In this document: piece by piece, positions 6,394-9,607 of the stretch
How positions within the stretch are numbered: the first letter of the stretch is position 1
How the letters are laid out: each line of letters starts with the position of its first letter
Assembly (NCBI GenBank): GCA_036272735.1
Contig: DATAYF010000525.1
Span: 1-9,607 of the forward strand
DNA: 9,607 nucleotides
Reading direction: 5' to 3'
Origin: DATAYF01 sp036272735
GTDB lineage: Bacteria > Chloroflexota > Ktedonobacteria > Ktedonobacterales > Ktedonobacteraceae
Made by a program: the position numbers and the translations under genes
The notes under the pieces: generated by a model
What the model saw: only the letters and a program-made list of their open reading frames with translations
What the model was told of the DNA's origin: nothing
Databases searched by the model: none

Positions 6394-6936
6394 ATGCCCG
6401 AAACCTATTATTGTTGGTACCCTCTACAAATTCGCTTTCGCGACCTCGATCCCCTTGCCCACGTCAACAACAGCGTGTATGTGATTTATTTCGAAGAGGC
6501 GCGTAGCCATTATTTCGACCAACTTGCTCCCTGGCTTGACCAATGGCCTTCCGCACACGAACACCAGCAACATACCGAAGAGGAGGTTGCCAAACTGAGC
6601 AGCGGTGATTCTCCCAACCCGCGTATCCAAACGGGGCCGCGTGGACAGCATTATGGCGTGCTCGTGAAAGAGGTGACGTGTACGTACGAATTGCCGCTGG
6701 TACGGGCCGACCAGACTGAAGTAGGCATACGGGTGGTCAAGGTTGGACGTACCAGCTTCGTGATGGAGCATCAAATCCGTGATTGCCAGGATCATGCTCG
6801 CGTCTTTGCGAATGGTCGTTCGGTGATGGTGTGGTGCAATTATCACACGGGTCGTCCGCAACCTGTTCCCCCCTCGTTGCGCGCGGCTTTCGAAAAGATG
6901 GAGCAGCGCGACTTTTCAGCTCCAAAAATGTTGTAA
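6394..6936 (+). CDS. Acyl-CoA thioesterase, hotdog fold (4HBT/YbgC-like)
   Basis: This 180-residue protein probably hydrolyses acyl-CoA thioesters in the cytoplasm. The signature RFRDLDPLAHVNNSVYVIYFEEAR (14-37) is the hotdog active-site loop and central helix; D19 corresponds to the catalytic aspartate of YbgC. The remaining strands follow at about 90-150 (VKEVTCTYELPL, GIRVVKVGRTSFVMEHQI, ANGRSVMVW). Compared with the usual 130-150 residues there is a charged, His/Gln/Glu-rich insert at about 50-88 between the central helix and the next strand. ATG 6394 is the only start after an in-frame TGA at 6370; the purine-rich GGAAGGA upstream is some 13 bases away, farther than ideal. The gene stands alone, 11 bases ahead of the large palindrome. 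The substrate is unknown. Confidence 0.88.
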   Translation: MPETYYCWYPLQIRFRDLDPLAHVNNSVYVIYFEEARSHYFDQLAPWLDQWPSAHEHQQHTEEEVAKLSSGDSPNPRIQTGPRGQHYGVLVKEVTCTYELPLVRADQTEVGIRVVKVGRTSFVMEHQIRDCQDHARVFANGRSVMVWCNYHTGRPQPVPPSLRAAFEKMEQRDFSAPKML

Positions 6937-6946
6937 AGTGTGTAGT

Positions 6947-7076
6947 GCCTGTAGGGACCGATTGATCGTGTCCGCCTGGCCCTGCCGACCAATAACCACC
7001 GCAGATGCAACATGGCATAGCGCCGGGTCGGTTGGCTAGAAGGAGGCGCGGACATGATCAATCGGTCCCTACAGGC
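6947..7076. repeat. 130-base imperfect palindrome, MITE-like or structured repeat
   Basis: The outer arms 6947-6974 and 7049-7076 pair over 28 positions with one non-Watson-Crick pair (G6968 opposite T7055, a G-U wobble in RNA). After a two-base bulge CCT 6975-6977 pairs AGG 7044-7046, and further in CCGACC 6985-6990 pairs GGTCGG 7026-7031. The arm begins GCCTGTAGGGACCGATTGAT. Arms that start GTAGGGAC and end GTCCCTAC resemble short palindromic repeats that are frequent in Chloroflexota and cyanobacteria. It begins 11 bases after the thioesterase stop. No transposase and no clear target duplication are visible. It has no T tract, so it is not a classical terminator, although such a hairpin could stabilise the 3' end of the thioesterase message. 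Confidence 0.8.
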
Positions 7077-7196
7077 GTTGCGAACACTACCGTGCAAACC
7101 TTTCCTCTATTTATAATGCATCCCCTCACACAGGTATTGATTAGCCCCGGAGCCACATATGAGTATTCGGATAGTGCGTTTGGTGTCGACTATATG

Positions 7197-7245
7197 TTTT
7201 CGATTGAGACAATTTTCGATATATAATTATACGATTGTATCGAAA
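7197..7245 (+). promoter_or_regulatory. Putative promoter and operator of the glycosyltransferase gene
   Basis: TATAAT lies at 7222-7227; alternatively TTGAGA (7204-7209) pairs with TATACG (7228-7233) at an 18-base spacing. The word TTTTCGAT occurs at 7197-7204 and 7213-7220, 16 bases apart, and its complement ATCGAAA at 7239-7245, so the copies bracket the -10 region. That is a typical arrangement for a repressor site, but the regulator is unknown and AT-rich DNA yields such repeats by chance. Confidence 0.4.
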
Positions 7246-7350
7246 CTTTTTTAGGAAGGTAGGCGTATACAGTATGGTTGCGCTCAAGCAAACAAACACG
7301 TTGATTTAGCTATTGTTGTGGTTGTGTTGCGTTGCTACGAGCGCAAAGAC

Positions 7351-7356
7351 AGGAGG
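7351..7356 (+). promoter_or_regulatory. Strong ribosome binding site of the glycosyltransferase
   Basis: AGGAGG five bases before ATG 7362 fixes the start there, against the in-frame TTG at 7332. Confidence 0.8.
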
Positions 7357-7361
7357 GAACT

Positions 7362-8636
7362 ATGAAAATTGTGCATATTGCTCCACCGTGGCTTGCCATT
7401 CCGCCGCAGAACTATGGAGGAACGGAAGCGGTCCTGTACAATTTGATAGAGGAACAGGTTGCGCAGGGACACGATGTTACGCTGTGTGCACCGGCCGATG
7501 CTCAGACGTCCGCTAAGGTGGTGCCATTGCTTTCGCACTCGCTGATTGGCGCGGGCATTCCGTGGCAGGCTCATCTCAAAGCATACTACTATCTACAAAA
7601 GTCTGTTAAATATATTCAAAAGTACACTTTCGACATTGTGCATACGCACCTTTCTTCTGCATCAGATATGTACCTTTTCCCTCTGATGGCTGATATAGAG
7701 ATACCGCATATTATGACGTTGCATAGTCGTTTTCCTTTTGATCGTGCTGGTCCCTGGACGGGCGAGGCCGATAAATTGTACATGGAGTGGGCGTTGACGG
7801 TGCCGATGGTGGCTATCAGCGAACAGGCGCGTGCAGAGGTACCGTATGCATTGAACTTCATCGGTGTTGTGCATCATGGGCTGCCATTGGAGAAGTTTAC
7901 GCTTCTTGATGCGCAACCAGAAGGCTACTTTGCCTGGTTGGGTCGTATGATGCCTGAAAAAGGTGCCCACCTCGCCATCGAGGCGGCCCACTTAGCCGAC
8001 GTGCCTCTTGTGCTGGCCGGCAACGTGGACCCGCACATGCCCGAATCGGTAGATTACTTCGAACGGCTGATTAAGCCACAACTCGATGGTGAGCGTGTAC
8101 GCTATATTGGTCCGGTCAATATGCCGCAGAAGGTTGCTTTGTTGAGCCATGCCCGTGGCTTCTTAAATCCCATCACCTGGGAAGAACCCTTTGGCATGGT
8201 CATGATCGAAGCGATGGCGTCGGGTTGTCCTGTTATCGCATTTGCCCGTGGGGCTGCGCCTGAGATTGTGGTGCATGGTCAGTCGGGTTTTCTGGTGCAC
8301 GACGTGGATCAGATGGTGCGCTATATTCAGCGTATTGATGAATTAGATCGGAAGATAGTGCGTGCTCACGCTGAGCGCAAATTTTCTGTGCAGGCCATGA
8401 CCGAGAAATATACAGCTCTCTATAAAAAGGTTATTGCTGCGAAGTATCGCGTTGTTACGAGAAATATGAGCATACCGTTGCAAACTGCTGGCTCTCCGTT
8501 TTCACTGCCAGCCATCGAGGCGGCTGAGACGCGGTACCCGACTGCACCGGCGGCCACAAGTGGTGTGGAGGCAGAGCCGTTGACCAACGATCAGTGGGTG
8601 GGATTTGATCCAGACACGTATACGCGTTCGGGGTAG
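7362..8636 (+). CDS. Glycosyltransferase family 4 protein
   Basis: A 424-residue retaining glycosyltransferase of the GT-B fold, expected to move a sugar from a nucleotide-sugar to an acceptor in the cytoplasm, for example in polysaccharide, glycolipid or small-molecule glycoside synthesis. The N-terminal acceptor domain has YGGTEAVLYNLIEEQVAQGHDV (18-39), the usual glycine-rich loop and helix. The C-terminal donor domain starts at about 188 with YFAWLGRMMPEKG and contains the E-x7-E motif E275-E283 in EEPFGMVMIEAMASGCPVI, then GxAPEIV and GxSGFLV. A tail of about 60 residues (365-424), rich in A, T, P and S, follows the last helix and is probably disordered. ATG 7362 is set by AGGAGG five bases upstream. 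No other sugar-pathway gene is near, so donor and acceptor cannot be named. The gene ends shortly before a hairpin at 8680-8704. Confidence 0.92.
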   Translation: MKIVHIAPPWLAIPPQNYGGTEAVLYNLIEEQVAQGHDVTLCAPADAQTSAKVVPLLSHSLIGAGIPWQAHLKAYYYLQKSVKYIQKYTFDIVHTHLSSASDMYLFPLMADIEIPHIMTLHSRFPFDRAGPWTGEADKLYMEWALTVPMVAISEQARAEVPYALNFIGVVHHGLPLEKFTLLDAQPEGYFAWLGRMMPEKGAHLAIEAAHLADVPLVLAGNVDPHMPESVDYFERLIKPQLDGERVRYIGPVNMPQKVALLSHARGFLNPITWEEPFGMVMIEAMASGCPVIAFARGAAPEIVVHGQSGFLVHDVDQMVRYIQRIDELDRKIVRAHAERKFSVQAMTEKYTALYKKVIAAKYRVVTRNMSIPLQTAGSPFSLPAIEAAETRYPTAPAATSGVEAEPLTNDQWVGFDPDTYTRSG

Positions 8637-8679
8637 GTCGCTTGTTTATTAGGTTGATGGATTGTCGAGGGTGTGGGAC

Positions 8680-8704
8680 CGAGAGGGAGGCAAGCTCCCT
8701 CTCG
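8680..8704 (+). terminator. Hairpin terminator after the glycosyltransferase
   Basis: CGAGAGGGAG (8680-8689) and CTCCCTCTCG (8695-8704) form a perfect 10-bp stem with a five-base loop, 43 bases after the stop. Only a broken pyrimidine run (TCTCTTGCCT) follows rather than a clean T tract, so termination strength is uncertain. Confidence 0.6.
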
Positions 8705-8762
8705 TCTCTTGCCTCAATCGATACTGCCCCCTATACGTACGGCTCTTTATGTGTACGCATTG

Positions 8763-8771
8763 TGATATACT
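8763..8771 (+). promoter_or_regulatory. Extended -10 promoter of the DUF72 gene
   Basis: TGATATACT is a TGn-extended -10 element with the hexamer TATACT at 8766-8771, about 60 bases before ATG 8832. No good -35 box is present (CTCTTT at 8743-8748). The same extended type precedes the thioesterase. Confidence 0.5.
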
Positions 8772-8831
8772 GGCCCCATCTGATCGCACGTGAGTTGATT
8801 GGTTGGTTGGCAAAGCAAGGAGCCGGTGTGC

Positions 8832-9607
8832 ATGCTGTATATTGGGCGCCCAATGTGGGGCTATAAAGGATGGGTTGGCGAACTTTTTCCGGCTCATACG
8901 CAGCCGGGCGATTTCTTGCGTGTGTATAGTCAGCGTTTAACGGCAGTAGAGGGAAATACGACATTTTATGCACTACCTGCCGTCGATACAGTGGCGCGTT
9001 GGCGTCAGGAGACGCCGGAACTATTTCGTTTTTGCCCCAAAGTCTCACGAAGTATCAGCCATGCGCCCAGTCTTGATGCAGGCAAGCAAGAGACCGCGCT
9101 CTTTATTGAGCGCATGCGTGGATTAGGGACGCGGCTTGGCCCCATGTTTTTACAATTGCCGCCCGCCTTTGCGCCTGCGCAACTTACTCAACTACAGATA
9201 TTTCTTGATGGTTGGCCTGCTGACGTGCGCCTGGCGGTCGAGGTCAGGCATCCAGATTTTTACACACAGCAGCATGCCACCGCGTTGGATGAACTGTTGG
9301 CTCATTATCATGTTGCACGAGTGATGATGGATACGCGCCCGATTCGAGTTGGATCAACAGAGGAACAACGTCTGCTACAAGCGCGTGAACGTAAGCCCAA
9401 TCTTCCGTTGCACGTGGCTGTGACGACGGATTTTGTGTTTGTGCGCTATATTGGCAATCCGCGCCTGCTTGTGAACGAAACCTTCCTTGATGCATGGGCT
9501 CAACAACTTGCTACATGGTTGCAACGAGGCATAACGCCGTATGTATTTTGCCATTGCCCCTTTGAAGAGCATTCACCAGCGCTGTGTGCAGCACTGTATC
9601 GGCGTGT
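8832..9607 (+). CDS. DUF72 (YecE-like) TIM-barrel protein, 3' end outside the window
   Basis: The frame is open from ATG 8832 to the window edge, giving 258 residues. AAGGAG at 8817-8822 lies nine bases before the ATG. Family features run in order: LYIGRPMWGYKGW (2-14, usually IGTSGWSYxxW), VEGNTTFYA (39-47), FLQLPPAF (106-113), LAVEVRHPDFY (134-144), MMDTRP (165-170), FVFVRYIGN (201-209) and PYVFCHCPFEEHSP (236-249), where most relatives have VFFNNHxxGxAP. The fold is a TIM barrel with a conserved cleft; the biochemical function of DUF72 is not established, so none is claimed. About 250-300 residues is usual, so little is likely missing beyond the edge. The gene appears to be its own transcription unit, with a terminator-like hairpin and a promoter between it and the glycosyltransferase. 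Confidence 0.88.
   Translation, partial: MLYIGRPMWGYKGWVGELFPAHTQPGDFLRVYSQRLTAVEGNTTFYALPAVDTVARWRQETPELFRFCPKVSRSISHAPSLDAGKQETALFIERMRGLGTRLGPMFLQLPPAFAPAQLTQLQIFLDGWPADVRLAVEVRHPDFYTQQHATALDELLAHYHVARVMMDTRPIRVGSTEEQRLLQARERKPNLPLHVAVTTDFVFVRYIGNPRLLVNETFLDAWAQQLATWLQRGITPYVFCHCPFEEHSPALCAALYRR

Larger units (their letters stand above)
7077..7361. other. Gene-free region upstream of the glycosyltransferase
   Basis: No gene is supported here. There is an isolated TATAAT at 7112-7117 without a matching -35 box, and an AT-rich putative promoter with repeated words at 7197-7245. The leader after that promoter is over 100 bases long; it has a purine-rich AGGAAGG at 7253-7259 followed only by an 11-codon frame (7274-7309). 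Confidence 0.4.

Noticed and set aside
7005..7226. 73-codon plus-strand frame between the thioesterase and the glycosyltransferase
   Set aside because: It begins within the palindrome, crosses the putative promoter, has no ribosome binding site and encodes no recognisable protein.
7274..7309. Leader peptide of 11 codons upstream of the glycosyltransferase
   Set aside because: The ribosome binding site is about 14 bases away and there are no regulatory codon runs or terminator hairpins.
8642..8866. 74-codon plus-strand frame after the glycosyltransferase
   Set aside because: It spans the terminator hairpin and the start of the DUF72 gene in another frame, and has no ribosome binding site.

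Overview
The window looks like a stretch of chromosome from a free-living bacterium with moderately GC-rich coding DNA and AT-rich intergenic regions. The mix of genes (a complete ECF transporter operon with a DUF2232-like membrane protein, a NarL-type two-component pair, a GT4 glycosyltransferase, a DUF72 protein) and a palindromic element whose arm starts GTAGGGAC would fit the Chloroflexota, possibly the Ktedonobacteria. That placement is inference from general resemblance; no marker gene is present. No phage, transposase, CRISPR, rRNA or tRNA gene was seen.

Layout. (1) 1-55: probable tail of an upstream plus-strand gene, running into a perfect 27-bp palindrome (54-108), then about 260 bases without a gene. 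(2) 370-3888, plus strand: four-gene operon in the order S-like membrane protein, ecfA1, ecfA2, ecfT, with overlapping or nearly touching genes. It should encode a complete energy-coupling factor importer; the substrate cannot be read from the sequence. EcfT is longer than usual because of an extra segment that looks like an internal repeat. (3) 3907-6145, minus strand, convergent with the ECF operon: a FixH/YtkA-like membrane-anchored protein (interrupted by a one-base frameshift), a histidine kinase with almost no extracytoplasmic domain, and its NarL/LuxR-type response regulator. (4) 6394-6936, plus strand: a hotdog-fold acyl-CoA thioesterase behind an extended -10 promoter. (5) 6937-7361: a gene-free region with a 130-base imperfect palindrome and, further on, an AT-rich putative promoter flanked by repeated TTTCGAT words. 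(6) 7362-8636: a GT4 glycosyltransferase ending in a clear hairpin. (7) 8832 to the window end: the 5' part of a DUF72 (YecE-like) gene.

How they work together. The four ECF genes form one transport complex: two ATPases on the cytoplasmic face, the EcfT scaffold, and a candidate substrate-binding membrane subunit. The minus-strand trio reads as one signalling operon in which the small anchored protein may serve the kinase, which has no sensor domain of its own. The thioesterase, glycosyltransferase and DUF72 genes look like independent transcription units. The points most worth checking are the frameshift at about 5981, the EcfT insertion, the 6947-7076 palindrome and the 54-108 palindrome.
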